A stretch of 14,272 nt of DNA from the NCBI GenBank assembly GCA_964585635.1, contig CAZPEV010000077.1:1-14272 (forward strand), given 5' to 3'. This document shows positions 1 to 7,851 of this stretch, in pieces (positions within the stretch are counted from its first letter, which is position 1; each line of letters begins with the position of its first letter). The position numbers and the translations under genes are program-made. Source of the DNA: CAZPEV01 sp964585635. Its GTDB lineage: Bacteria; Zixibacteria; MSB-5A5; GN15; JAAZOE01. Under the pieces are notes generated by a model. The model made no database searches and had not been told where the DNA came from. It was given only the letters and a program-made list of their open reading frames with translations.

Positions 1-17
1 AGCGGCGGTAGAATAAC

Positions 18-1283
18 ATGGCCGACAGATTGATCATTTTTGAAGATGGCGGATATCCAAATTTCTATCCCCTTACCCTGTCTCGCCCAACCTTTGAGCT
101 TCGCTGCGGCGTATGGGCGCTGTGGGAGCGGCTCGCTCGTTCGTTCCCGGGATATCAGTTGTTATTTGCCTGCCGAGAGGAATTGGCTCCGACCGTTCGG
201 ATACGCACCGGCCTCACCGTGAATCAGATCGATTATCTCCCCGGCGACCGATTGGTGTTTGTCAACGGGCGGCTGCGCCTGGACGATAAGCTGGCCGATG
301 AATTGAGGACAAGCACCGCCAATCGCGTCTTTCGTCACGGCCAAGTTACGGCCGCCTGTGTCATGGCCGAGTCGCTTAAGAGCGCGCCGTCGGATACGAT
401 CCGATTTGTAGGGGAGGGGGCAGCCTTGGCCCTGGGGGACATGGCTGATGTGGTCGACGGGGAATTTGAGTTCTTTAGTTACCTCTGGGATTTGATAAAC
501 CGCAACAGGGACCAGATCGGCCTTGATTATCAATCGATCCATCAGGTGGGCGAAATCGACCGGATGCCCGGCCGGGCGCGGATCGATTCCAGCGCGCGGA
601 TAATATTGAAGGATAATCTCTATATCGCGCCCGATGCGGAAATCGGCCCCGGCGCGGTCATTGATAACCGGCATGGGCCAGTAGTTATCGACAGCCGGGC
701 GGTCATCGGCCCCCTATCATATATCCAGGGGCCATGCGCGATTGGCGCCGGAACGCAGATTCTTCGAGGAAATATCCGCGAAGGCTGCTCGTTCGGTCCC
801 TGCTGCCGGGTCGGGGGAGAAGTCGAGGAATCGATTTTCCAGGGATACACGAACAAGTATCACGATGGTTTCATGGGGCACGCCTATCTTGGGAGCTGGG
901 TCAACCTGGGAGCGATGACCACCAATTCCGATTTGAAGAACAATTACCGAAATATCGCGGTTTCAGTTAAAGGACGGATGGTTGATACTGGCTCGACCAA
1001 GGTGGGAACATTTATCGGCGATCATTCGAAGACCGGGATCGGCACTTTGCTTAATACCGGTGTATCGATTGGGTTTTCCTGCAATATATTCGGCGGGACA
1101 CTGGTGACCTCGCGCGAGGTACCGTCATTTAGTTGGGGAGACGAACGCGGGTATGAAGTCTATAAGCCGGAGAAAGCTCTGGAAGTGGCGCGGACGGTGA
1201 TGGCCCGCCGTGGCGTGGAATTAACCGACCACGATGAATGGCTGTTTGCGTCGATCTTTGAACAAACCGCGGCTGAGAGATGA
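18..1283 (+). CDS. GlmU-like sugar nucleotidyltransferase with left-handed beta-helix domain
   Basis: 421 residues. The N-terminal part (about 1-180) has the look of the NTP_transf_4 group: an early IIFED stretch, then PLTLSRPTFELR at about 18-29, where such proteins bind nucleotide and sugar phosphate. From about residue 185 to 385 the protein is rich in hexapeptide-type turns (IAPDAEIGPGAVI, later GTFIGDHSKTGIGTLLNTG), the mark of a left-handed parallel beta-helix as in the GlmU acyltransferase half. Members of this group are usually annotated as putative sugar-phosphate nucleotidyltransferases; the substrate cannot be told from sequence, and a UDP-N-acetylglucosamine role is only one option. 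The ATG at 18 is the first available start and gives the expected N terminus; no strong ribosome site is visible in the 17 bases before it. It lies 111 bases upstream of galT and just before the galT promoter, so it probably ends an upstream transcription unit. Confidence 0.82.
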   Translation: MADRLIIFEDGGYPNFYPLTLSRPTFELRCGVWALWERLARSFPGYQLLFACREELAPTVRIRTGLTVNQIDYLPGDRLVFVNGRLRLDDKLADELRTSTANRVFRHGQVTAACVMAESLKSAPSDTIRFVGEGAALALGDMADVVDGEFEFFSYLWDLINRNRDQIGLDYQSIHQVGEIDRMPGRARIDSSARIILKDNLYIAPDAEIGPGAVIDNRHGPVVIDSRAVIGPLSYIQGPCAIGAGTQILRGNIREGCSFGPCCRVGGEVEESIFQGYTNKYHDGFMGHAYLGSWVNLGAMTTNSDLKNNYRNIAVSVKGRMVDTGSTKVGTFIGDHSKTGIGTLLNTGVSIGFSCNIFGGTLVTSREVPSFSWGDERGYEVYKPEKALEVARTVMARRGVELTDHDEWLFASIFEQTAAER

Positions 1284-1333
1284 TTATGGAGCGGGGGAAG
1301 ATCACCGGGGAGCGGGCCGCGGCCGGTAGCTTC

Positions 1334-1362
1334 TTGACACCGGTCGGGTTACCCAGTATGTT
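1334..1362 (+). promoter_or_regulatory. Sigma70-type promoter of the galT-glgA unit
   Basis: A perfect -35 box TTGACA (1334-1339) is followed after exactly 17 bases by TATGTT (1357-1362), which keeps the TAT and final T of the consensus -10. The predicted start near 1369 leaves a leader of about 26 bases before the galT ATG. It sits in the gap after the first gene and would drive galT, glgA and the following membrane glycosyltransferase. Confidence 0.6.
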
Positions 1363-1382
1363 GAGGTGTTGTTTTGGCGACT

Positions 1383-1390
1383 AGAGGAGA
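1383..1390 (+). promoter_or_regulatory. galT ribosome binding site
   Basis: AGAGGAGA, with AGGAG at 1385-1389, lies five bases before the ATG at 1395. It favours that ATG over the in-frame TTG at 1374, which would put the ribosome site inside the coding region. Confidence 0.7.
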
Positions 1391-1394
1391 TTAT

Positions 1395-2414
1395 ATGCCC
1401 GAACTGCGCAAGGACCCCATTATTGGCCGCTGGGTAATAATCTCGACCGAACGGGGGAAACGTCCCACGAGTTTCGGCCGGAGCGAAAAGAAAATTTCTC
1501 CCCAGGCCTGTCCGTTCTGCCCCGGAAATGAATCGGCCACGCCCCGCGAAATCATCGCCTACCGTAAAGACGGATCCGAGCCCAATAAGCCCGGGTGGTC
1601 GCTTCGGGTGGTGTCGAACAAGTACCCGGCGCTTCGAATCGAAGGGGATCTGACTCGGGAACCGGAGGGCATTTACGACCGCATGAACGGCATCGGCGCC
1701 CACGAGGTGATCATCGAGACCCCCCGGCACGATTGTGATTTGGTCGACCTATCCAACCAAGAGGTCAAAGATGTCCTTTGGGCCTACCGAGACCGCTATT
1801 TGGACCTCCAACGGGATCACCGCTTTAAGTATATTCTGATGTTCAAGAACCAGGGGGAAGCGGCCGGTGCCTCGGTCGAACATAGCCATAGCCAGCTCAT
1901 CGCCACGCCGATCATTCCCAAGCGGGTGGCCGAGGAGTTGCTGGGGGCCAAGAAGTATTATGACTATAAAGAGCGTTGCATTTTTTGCGATATCATTCGT
2001 CAGGAGATCACCGATCAGGATCGGGTGATTGCCGAAACCGATTCCTATTTCGCCTTTGCGCCGTACGCCAGTCGCTTTCCCTTCGAAACTTGGCTGATGC
2101 CCAAAGCGCATATTAGTAATTATGTTGACACCGAAATCGAGATGCATGATGAACTAGCGGTGATTCTCAAGGAGATCCTGGCCCGGCTGCGGGCGGGATT
2201 GGCTGACCCGGCTTATAACTATATTTTGCATACCGCGCCGGTCGGGGATGAGTATCGGGATTTCTTCCACTGGCATATGGAAATCATTCCCAAGCTGACC
2301 AAGGTGGCGGGATTCGAATGGGGAACGGGGTTCTATATCAACCCGACGCGTCCCGAGGATGCCGCCAAATTTTTGCGGGAGCTGACCATACCCAAGGAAG
2401 CCATTTCCGTGTAG
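1395..2414 (+). CDS. galT: Galactose-1-phosphate uridylyltransferase family (HIT superfamily)
   Basis: 339 residues from the ATG at 1395, a normal length for the family. GalT transfers a nucleotidyl group between UDP-glucose and galactose-1-phosphate through a uridylylated histidine. The nucleophile motif is present as HSHSQ (163-167), making His165 the expected nucleophile. Two CxxC pairs (Cys39/Cys42 and Cys195/Cys198) are visible; the first lies where the family binds zinc. The second-half HWH motif is at 292-294. The bacterial-type opening RKDPIIGRWVIISTERGKRP is textbook. The gene lies 17 bases before glgA and shares its promoter. No galK or galE is in the window, so the partner sugar phosphate is open: relatives in this family act as ADP-glucose phosphorylases, and the glgA neighbour makes a role in glucan precursor metabolism possible. 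Family assignment is firm; exact substrate is not. Confidence 0.92.
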   Translation: MPELRKDPIIGRWVIISTERGKRPTSFGRSEKKISPQACPFCPGNESATPREIIAYRKDGSEPNKPGWSLRVVSNKYPALRIEGDLTREPEGIYDRMNGIGAHEVIIETPRHDCDLVDLSNQEVKDVLWAYRDRYLDLQRDHRFKYILMFKNQGEAAGASVEHSHSQLIATPIIPKRVAEELLGAKKYYDYKERCIFCDIIRQEITDQDRVIAETDSYFAFAPYASRFPFETWLMPKAHISNYVDTEIEMHDELAVILKEILARLRAGLADPAYNYILHTAPVGDEYRDFFHWHMEIIPKLTKVAGFEWGTGFYINPTRPEDAAKFLRELTIPKEAISV

Positions 2415-2431
2415 TAAGGGAGTACCATCTG

Positions 2432-3919
2432 ATGGAACCGCTGAAGGTGCTATTGGCATCGCCCGAGGTTGTGCCGTTCAGCAAAACCGGCGGCCTGGCC
2501 GACGTGTGCGGCATGCTGCCGCGTGTTCTGGCTCAGGCTGGGCACACCGTGCGGGTGATCTCGCCTCGATATGGCAATATTTCGGAGGCCTTACTCGAGG
2601 AGGCCGAACTGGCCACCGTGACCGATTATGCCACCGGGGAGCGGCGAGATATTCTGGCGATTTATCGTCTGGTCGACAAGGAATTGCCGCTGGAATACCT
2701 GTTCGTGTCGAACAATGAATACTTTGACCGACCAGAATTGTACCGCGATCCGGAAACGGGCCTGGATTATACCGACAACGATGATCGCTTTCGATTCTTT
2801 TGCCGCGCCGTACTGGAGGGACTCAAACGGCTGGAATGGGCGCCGGATATTATTCATGCCAACGATTGGCAGACCGCGCTTCTGCCGACATATCTGGCCA
2901 CCCTCTATGCCGACGATCCCTTCTTCAGAAATACACGGACGCTTCTTACGATTCATAATCTGGCCTACCAGGGGACCTTTCCCGCGGAAGCCTTTGCCCG
3001 GCTCGATCTGCCGGTCGAGTTGTTTTATCCGACCGGGCCGTTCGAGTTTTGGGGAAAAGTCAACTTCATGAAGTCCGGCATTTGGTTCGCCGATCTTATC
3101 AGCACGGTATCTGAGCGGTATGCCGCCGAAATTCAATCTTCCGGCGAGCTTGGATGTGGGCTGGAAGGGGTCCTTCGTTCACGCAATAGTGATCTTTTTG
3201 GCATTCTGAACGGAGTAGATTACGATGAATGGTCACCCGTCAGGGATGGTCATATCCCATACCGGTTCAATCCTGCCAATCTTTCGGGCAAGAAGAAATG
3301 CAAAGTGGAGTTGGCCGAACGTCTCAGGCTTCCGTACCGAGAGCAGATCCCCCTGGTCGGAATGATTACTCGTCTGGCCGACCAAAAGGGCCTAGATCTG
3401 ATCGCGGCTGCGGCTGATGATCTTTTTGCCATGGATTTGCAGATGGTTATTCTTGGCACGGGCGAGACCCGCTATCATACGCTGCTTACGGAATTAGAGA
3501 TGCAGTATCCTGATAAGCTCAAGGTTCTTCTTACGTATGATAATACCCTGGCCCATTGGATCGAGGCCGGCTCCGATATATATTTGATGCCCTCTCGCTA
3601 CGAACCATGCGGTTTGAACCAGATGTACAGCTTGGCGTATGGCACCGTTCCGGTGGTGCGCGCCACCGGCGGACTGGCTGATACGATCATTGACGTGGGC
3701 GAGGCCGCTGGAGCCGGGACCGGTTTTGTCTTTCATGAATATGATCCGGAGAGCCTGCTCGATGCCCTGGGACGGGCGCTGGCTGCGTTTGCCCGCAAAC
3801 GATCCTGGCGGGCAATTATGAAAGAAGGGATGCATCAGGACTTTTCCTGGGCGCGCTCGGCCGGCAAATATGCCGAATTGTACCAGAAGGCGTTGACCAG
3901 ACACAGCGTTCGTTCGTGA
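2432..3919 (+). CDS. glgA: Glycogen synthase (GT5)
   Basis: 495 residues, close to the usual 480-500. GlgA extends alpha-1,4-glucan chains using ADP-glucose (or UDP-glucose in some bacteria) in the cytoplasm. The N-terminal KTGGLADV (18-25) is the nucleotide-sugar loop; HANDWQ (142-147) carries the expected active-site histidine region; NGVDYDEW and GMITRLADQKG mark the junction to the C-terminal Rossmann domain; YEPCGLNQMYSLAYG from residue 390 carries the conserved Glu391. All key motifs are intact. The start at 2432 is preceded by AAGGGAG (2416-2422) at a sensible distance; upstream in-frame codons reach back into galT and are not a convincing N terminus. Only 17 bases separate it from galT, and its TGA stop overlaps the GTG start of the next gene, so the three are likely one operon with translational coupling. 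Confidence 0.95.
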   Translation: MEPLKVLLASPEVVPFSKTGGLADVCGMLPRVLAQAGHTVRVISPRYGNISEALLEEAELATVTDYATGERRDILAIYRLVDKELPLEYLFVSNNEYFDRPELYRDPETGLDYTDNDDRFRFFCRAVLEGLKRLEWAPDIIHANDWQTALLPTYLATLYADDPFFRNTRTLLTIHNLAYQGTFPAEAFARLDLPVELFYPTGPFEFWGKVNFMKSGIWFADLISTVSERYAAEIQSSGELGCGLEGVLRSRNSDLFGILNGVDYDEWSPVRDGHIPYRFNPANLSGKKKCKVELAERLRLPYREQIPLVGMITRLADQKGLDLIAAAADDLFAMDLQMVILGTGETRYHTLLTELEMQYPDKLKVLLTYDNTLAHWIEAGSDIYLMPSRYEPCGLNQMYSLAYGTVPVVRATGGLADTIIDVGEAAGAGTGFVFHEYDPESLLDALGRALAAFARKRSWRAIMKEGMHQDFSWARSAGKYAELYQKALTRHSVRS

Positions 3920-5802
3920 CCGCTCCAATGCGACATCGGAAAATCACCGCCATCAACCGACCGGCGGCGATCGGAATGGCTCTGGTCGTGCTGGCCGGGA
4001 TCATTCACCTGGGCTTGGTCGTCGCCTTCAACTTTACTCAGGACGATGCCTATATCAGTTTCCGCTATGCTGCCAATTACCTCAATGGTCATGGCTTGGT
4101 ATATAATGTCGGCGAACGGGTGGAGGGATATACCAATTTCCTGTGGACCATGCTTCTGATAATGGGAAGGCTGATCGGATTCGATTTTGTTCTTTTCTCT
4201 CGTCTCCTGGGAGCTGCCTGCGGTCTTGGAACGATTGCCCTCCTCTTCTTCCTGGCCAAAGAAATGTTCTCGGTTAAGTCCGGGAAATGGGGTTCGATAT
4301 ATGCGGGGCTAAGCTGCCTCATCCTGGGGGCAGCCTATTCGTTTGCCTATTGGGCTGTGGCAGGCCTAGAGACTGCCGCCTTCGGGCTGACGATCCTGGG
4401 AGCGATCTACGCCTATACCCGCCGCTCGGCCATGATGACCCCCTGTCTGGTCATGGCAACTTTACTCCGTCCGGAGGGAATTCTGATCTTGGCTTGCATC
4501 GCCGCCTATGACCTTTTATCCCGACGGCGACCGACCAGCTTCCTTGTACAGACAGCGGTTCTCTATGGCATTTTTGTCGCTCCTTTTCTGATCTTCAAGT
4601 GGTCATATTATCACTCGCTGCTGCCGAATCCATTCTATGCCAAAACGTCGTTCTCTCTGGAACAACTGGCCAACGGCACCGAATATGTCGGACAATTCTT
4701 TTGGCATTACCTGGCGGCGGGGATTTTTCTTATTCCCGCGCTGATGACCTTCCGAAGGGGATCGGCGGCTATGAGGATGATCATGCTCTTCCTGTTGGTC
4801 TATCTGCTCTACCTTCTGGCCATTGGAGGAGACGTACTCAAAGTACACCGCTTTATGGTTCCAATACTAGCGCCGTTGGCCGTGGTCATGGTATTTGGAT
4901 TAGTCGCTGTGACGACGAAACGGCTGCTGACGGTGGGCGGAGTGGTGGTCATTCTGGCCTGGCAAAGCATCGTCCCCTACGGTCACGTGACCACTTTTCA
5001 TTTCCATGAAAAGGGGTTGACAAGCAAGATGCAGAAGATTGTCGATGCTCTTCGGGCGGTCGATTCTTCGAATTTTTCCATTGCCTTGAGCACAATTGGA
5101 TTGGCGGGATACAAGTTGTTGGACCATAACGTGATCGACCTGCTAGGATTGACCGATTCCACCGTGGCTCGGCATCCCGAAGCGGCCGTGGCGGGGCTAG
5201 AAAGTACCTGGCGGGAGTCGCACTTTAACAGCCGGTACGTACTAACACGGCAACCTGATTATATTCTATTTTCAACCGGTTTGAAGCCATCGGCCCCGGC
5301 CGAACGCGCCTTATACCTCTACAGCGCCTTTCTCAGCAGTTACCGAACGATCGGATTCTATTTCGGGACGGGAACACTCCACGCCGTCTATAAGCGGTAC
5401 CGACCAATCCCCGGGAATATTCAGCGAGACGTCGACGTCCGGTTTGTGCAGAATTTCAACCGCGGCATCAATTTGCTTCGGGACGACAGCCGCGGCTCAC
5501 TTGAGGCGATGTATGTGGCCCGGAGCTATTCTCCACAGCCGGTGTATCCGTATGTCAATTACTACATTTCGCTGGCTCAACGGGACATGGGCGACATCGA
5601 AGGGAGCTATCGCTCCCTGAAGGCAATAGTTCGCGATGACTCCCTTGTCTATCAGGGATATATGGATTTGTATCTGTACGAGTATCGGCTGCGAAACTAT
5701 GATGCCGCCCGCTACTACCGAAGCAAGACGGCGGCCCTCGTGCCCTGGTATATTCCGCGCCTCGACTCGGTGGTAACACTCGGCTCCAAGGCGCCGCTCT
5801 GA
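3916..5802 (+). CDS. AftB-like GT-C membrane glycosyltransferase with soluble C-terminal domain
   Basis: 628 residues. Residues about 18-365 hold roughly ten hydrophobic segments. The first loop after the first segment has the paired acidic residues Asp43-Asp44 followed by an EGYTNFLW stretch, typical of GT-C enzymes that use polyprenyl-phosphate sugars on the outer face of the membrane. GGDVLKVHRFMVP from 304 and DLLGLTD (408-414) match what is usual in AftB-like proteins. The tail (about 500-628) looks helical and TPR-like. Acceptor and donor are unknown; a role in cell-surface glycan, lipid or protein glycosylation is inferred. The GTG at 3916 overlaps the glgA stop (GTGA); an ATG at 3928 four codons later is the other possible start, and neither has a clear ribosome site, which fits coupling to glgA. 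It closes the operon before the tRNA genes. Confidence 0.75.
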   Translation: MTAPMRHRKITAINRPAAIGMALVVLAGIIHLGLVVAFNFTQDDAYISFRYAANYLNGHGLVYNVGERVEGYTNFLWTMLLIMGRLIGFDFVLFSRLLGAACGLGTIALLFFLAKEMFSVKSGKWGSIYAGLSCLILGAAYSFAYWAVAGLETAAFGLTILGAIYAYTRRSAMMTPCLVMATLLRPEGILILACIAAYDLLSRRRPTSFLVQTAVLYGIFVAPFLIFKWSYYHSLLPNPFYAKTSFSLEQLANGTEYVGQFFWHYLAAGIFLIPALMTFRRGSAAMRMIMLFLLVYLLYLLAIGGDVLKVHRFMVPILAPLAVVMVFGLVAVTTKRLLTVGGVVVILAWQSIVPYGHVTTFHFHEKGLTSKMQKIVDALRAVDSSNFSIALSTIGLAGYKLLDHNVIDLLGLTDSTVARHPEAAVAGLESTWRESHFNSRYVLTRQPDYILFSTGLKPSAPAERALYLYSAFLSSYRTIGFYFGTGTLHAVYKRYRPIPGNIQRDVDVRFVQNFNRGINLLRDDSRGSLEAMYVARSYSPQPVYPYVNYYISLAQRDMGDIEGSYRSLKAIVRDDSLVYQGYMDLYLYEYRLRNYDAARYYRSKTAALVPWYIPRLDSVVTLGSKAPL

Positions 5803-5848
5803 TCCCTGTATGCCGGTTCCTCATGGGACAGAACGCCTTAAAAAAGAG

Positions 5849-5878
5849 TTGACAACGTTCGACGGCGTGATATATAAT
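5849..5878 (+). promoter_or_regulatory. Promoter of the tRNA-Gly/tRNA-Cys unit
   Basis: Perfect -35 TTGACA (5849-5854), 18-base spacer, perfect -10 TATAAT (5873-5878). The predicted start is near 5885, a few bases before tRNA-Gly. It is the strongest-looking promoter in the window, as expected for a stable RNA operon. Confidence 0.75.
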
Positions 5879-5892
5879 AGGATTAACAAAAA

Positions 5893-5965
<73 letters not shown>

Positions 5966-5975
5966 TTTTTTTAAT

Positions 5976-6047
5976 GGCGGCTTAGCCAAGGGGTAAGGCG
6001 AGGGTCTGCAAAACCCTTATTCTCCGGTTCGAATCCGGAAGCCGCCT
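5976..6047 (+). tRNA. tRNA-Cys (anticodon GCA)
   Basis: 72 nt, ten bases after tRNA-Gly. The acceptor stem GGCGGCT pairs with AGCCGCC (6040-6046), with discriminator T6047, the identity base for CysRS. The D arm is GCC/GGC, the anticodon stem AGGGT/ACCCT holds anticodon GCA at 6008-6010, and the T arm TCCGG/CCGGA encloses TTCGAAT. No CCA is encoded. Seven T (6047-6053) follow and may help end transcription. The anticodon is apt beside genes for unusually Cys-rich proteins, but this may be chance. Confidence 0.96.
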
Positions 6048-6087
6048 TTTTTTAATAAGAAAAATTGCAGAAAATTCCACCTCCCTC

Positions 6088-6115
6088 TTGACAGTCACGA
6101 TTTTGTCGGTATTAT
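6088..6115 (+). promoter_or_regulatory. Promoter of the secreted-protein gene at 6154
   Basis: TTGACA (6088-6093), 16-base spacer, TATTAT (6110-6115, one mismatch from consensus). The predicted start near 6122 gives a leader of about 32 bases. Confidence 0.62.
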
Positions 6116-6153
6116 TTTGAATATTAATAAGGGCTCCGTGTTCGTTCTGTCAT

Positions 6154-7611
6154 ATGAAAACCATTCTTATAATTCTGGCGGGATGTATTCTCTCTGGCGC
6201 CCTAGGGGCAGTCCCGCCCGTGGCGGGTAATTTCATGACCGGGCCGAATTCGACTGTTTATGTGGTCTGGTTTCATCCGGAAATTAACTATTACAGGCAG
6301 GGTCTGAACCGGGTCGATCCGATTTACCCAATATGCGCCGGGAGTGAATCGGGGGATTTTGCTGTGGCTCAGCGGGTGGCCCTGCCGTACGGGTCGTATT
6401 TGAACGACTTTTCGGTCAACATCTATCCGCAGAGTCAATTCACGCCCTTTCGCTATGCAATTTTCGTTGAGGGCCCCGATTCCATGCCGCTTCAGCCGGC
6501 GCTGAAGAGCGGGGATGATACCCTCTGTGGCGGCTCACCATGCCCTGATCTCTGGGTCACCAATCAGGCCGGCGTATTCGACCCTACGGGCCGACCATTG
6601 TGGCTTGGTTTTATGTGGCAATTTGACACACCCTCTGAGCCGAAAATCGTGGCTCTGCCCGTGCCAGAGGCTTTCCGTTTCAACAGATTGGGGGAGGCTC
6701 AGAACGGCATCTATACTTGGAAAGAGCTTGATTATGCCCCTTTATTCGATCTGTCCTTCTTGGCCGCATTTCCTTCTGACACTGTGATTCCGATGGGTTG
6801 GAGAAGGCCCGAAATCGCCGCTAATCGGCCGGACAGCTTTCTGATCGAGGGCATAGATGGATCGTCGGATTCCACTATAAGCGTGAGCTGTTCTCCGGAT
6901 ACCCTCATTTGCCGGCTCGGAGGTGGGGCCATCCGTTCGGTTCTAATTCGCTCCTGTTATGGTCCACAGGTTGAGGATAAGGGACTGACGCTGGCCTTCG
7001 ACAGCAGCCGAGTGCTGCCGATTTCGGCCGGCGCGGACCTTGTCAGCCATAATGCTCTCTCTCGGCAGTATCAATTCGATGTGGCGCTGCACAATGACGC
7101 TTCGCAACCCATCGCTCTAACCGCCGGATACGATTCGCGCTGGGCTGAACTTCCGACCCATATCATGGCTGAACCAGGAACGATTGTTTTCTCCGCCGTG
7201 ATATCGATTCCCGACAGCATCATGGGGGAGTGGTCTCTGCCGATACTGCTTTGCGACAGCGGCAATCGCTATTACCCCTTTTTGCTGCGGCTTTCTTGCC
7301 CCTCGTTAGGCCAGACCGGGACAGACGACGAAGAGCCGATGGCGACCGAGCCGGCCTCAGTCATCGCCTACCCCAATCCTTACCGGGGCGACGGCCCGCT
7401 TCTGATGAAGATGCAGGGGAATCTCTTGAACGCCAACGTATACAATATTCTTGGGGAGCGAGTAAGCGGAGCCACGACCACCTCCGCTGGCCTCGTTATT
7501 TGGGACGGTCGCCAGACGGCAGGCGGGCAAGTACCATCGGGAGTTTATATTATTCGTGCTTTTAACAGATCCGGCCAGGCCGTTTCGAGAGCCGTCCTTC
7601 TGCTTCGTTAG
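6154..7611 (+). CDS. Exported protein with C-terminal FlgD/Por-type sorting-like domain
   Basis: 485 residues. A signal peptide is clear: Lys3, then a hydrophobic run to about residue 18 ending GALGA, with likely cleavage near 18-20. Residues about 20-390 are beta-rich and I do not recognise them as a named family. Residues about 403-485 form a small Ig-like domain beginning IAYPNPY, with NVYNILGERV, a WDGR turn and SGVYIIR near the end. This is the usual pattern of FlgD-like Ig or type A C-terminal sorting domains that FCB bacteria add to secreted proteins. The function of the main body is unknown; a cell-surface or extracellular role is inferred. The ATG at 6154 has no ribosome site at the normal distance, but the signal peptide and the promoter at 6088 support it. 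It stands alone between the tRNA unit and the next promoter. Confidence 0.8.
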   Translation: MKTILIILAGCILSGALGAVPPVAGNFMTGPNSTVYVVWFHPEINYYRQGLNRVDPIYPICAGSESGDFAVAQRVALPYGSYLNDFSVNIYPQSQFTPFRYAIFVEGPDSMPLQPALKSGDDTLCGGSPCPDLWVTNQAGVFDPTGRPLWLGFMWQFDTPSEPKIVALPVPEAFRFNRLGEAQNGIYTWKELDYAPLFDLSFLAAFPSDTVIPMGWRRPEIAANRPDSFLIEGIDGSSDSTISVSCSPDTLICRLGGGAIRSVLIRSCYGPQVEDKGLTLAFDSSRVLPISAGADLVSHNALSRQYQFDVALHNDASQPIALTAGYDSRWAELPTHIMAEPGTIVFSAVISIPDSIMGEWSLPILLCDSGNRYYPFLLRLSCPSLGQTGTDDEEPMATEPASVIAYPNPYRGDGPLLMKMQGNLLNANVYNILGERVSGATTTSAGLVIWDGRQTAGGQVPSGVYIIRAFNRSGQAVSRAVLLLR

Positions 7612-7630
7612 CCGTTTTCGCCAAACGGCT
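7610..7630 (+). terminator. Hairpin after the gene at 6154
   Basis: AGCCGTTT (7610-7617) and AAACGGCT (7623-7630) form a perfect 8-bp stem with a 5-base loop, starting within the stop codon. There is no T-tract after it, so it may stabilise the mRNA end or terminate only weakly. Confidence 0.35.
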
Positions 7631-7649
7631 TACCGCACTCACAAATCGC

Positions 7650-7677
7650 TTGACACAAGATTGAATAGCCGTATATT
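7650..7677 (+). promoter_or_regulatory. Promoter of the Cys-rich protein gene at 7852
   Basis: TTGACA (7650-7655), 16-base spacer, TATATT (7672-7677, one mismatch). The predicted start near 7684 gives a leader of about 165 bases, long for this window. Confidence 0.6.
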
Positions 7678-7724
7678 TATGTCGACAACAGGCTCTTCAC
7701 CTCGGTTTCATATTGATGACAAGA

Positions 7725-7750
7725 AAGAGACGATTCCCCAGACGTCTCTT
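7725..7750 (+). promoter_or_regulatory. Leader hairpin upstream of the gene at 7852
   Basis: AAGAGACG (7725-7732) pairs perfectly with CGTCTCTT (7743-7750) around a 10-base loop containing CCCC. It lies about 40 bases into the predicted leader and has no T-tract after it. It could be an mRNA-stabilising or regulatory stem. I do not recognise a known riboswitch. Confidence 0.3.
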
Positions 7751-7851
7751 GGTGAATGCTACTCGGCGATGTGTCAGAATATAATTTTCTGTATATGCGA
7801 ATAATTGCACAGGCATTTAAGTTCAATCCTTTGGGATGAGGAGAGGGTGTC

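Noticed and set aside
162..674. Minus-strand open frame of 170 codons
   Set aside because: It is fully inside the GlmU-like gene, whose motifs are clear; there is no supporting signal on the other strand.
1286..1384. 32-codon open frame between the first gene and galT
   Set aside because: It spans the likely galT promoter and has no ribosome site or recognisable content; most likely chance.
7556..7804. 82-codon plus-strand open frame
   Set aside because: It overlaps the 3' end of the 6154 gene, runs through a hairpin and a promoter, and has no translation signal.
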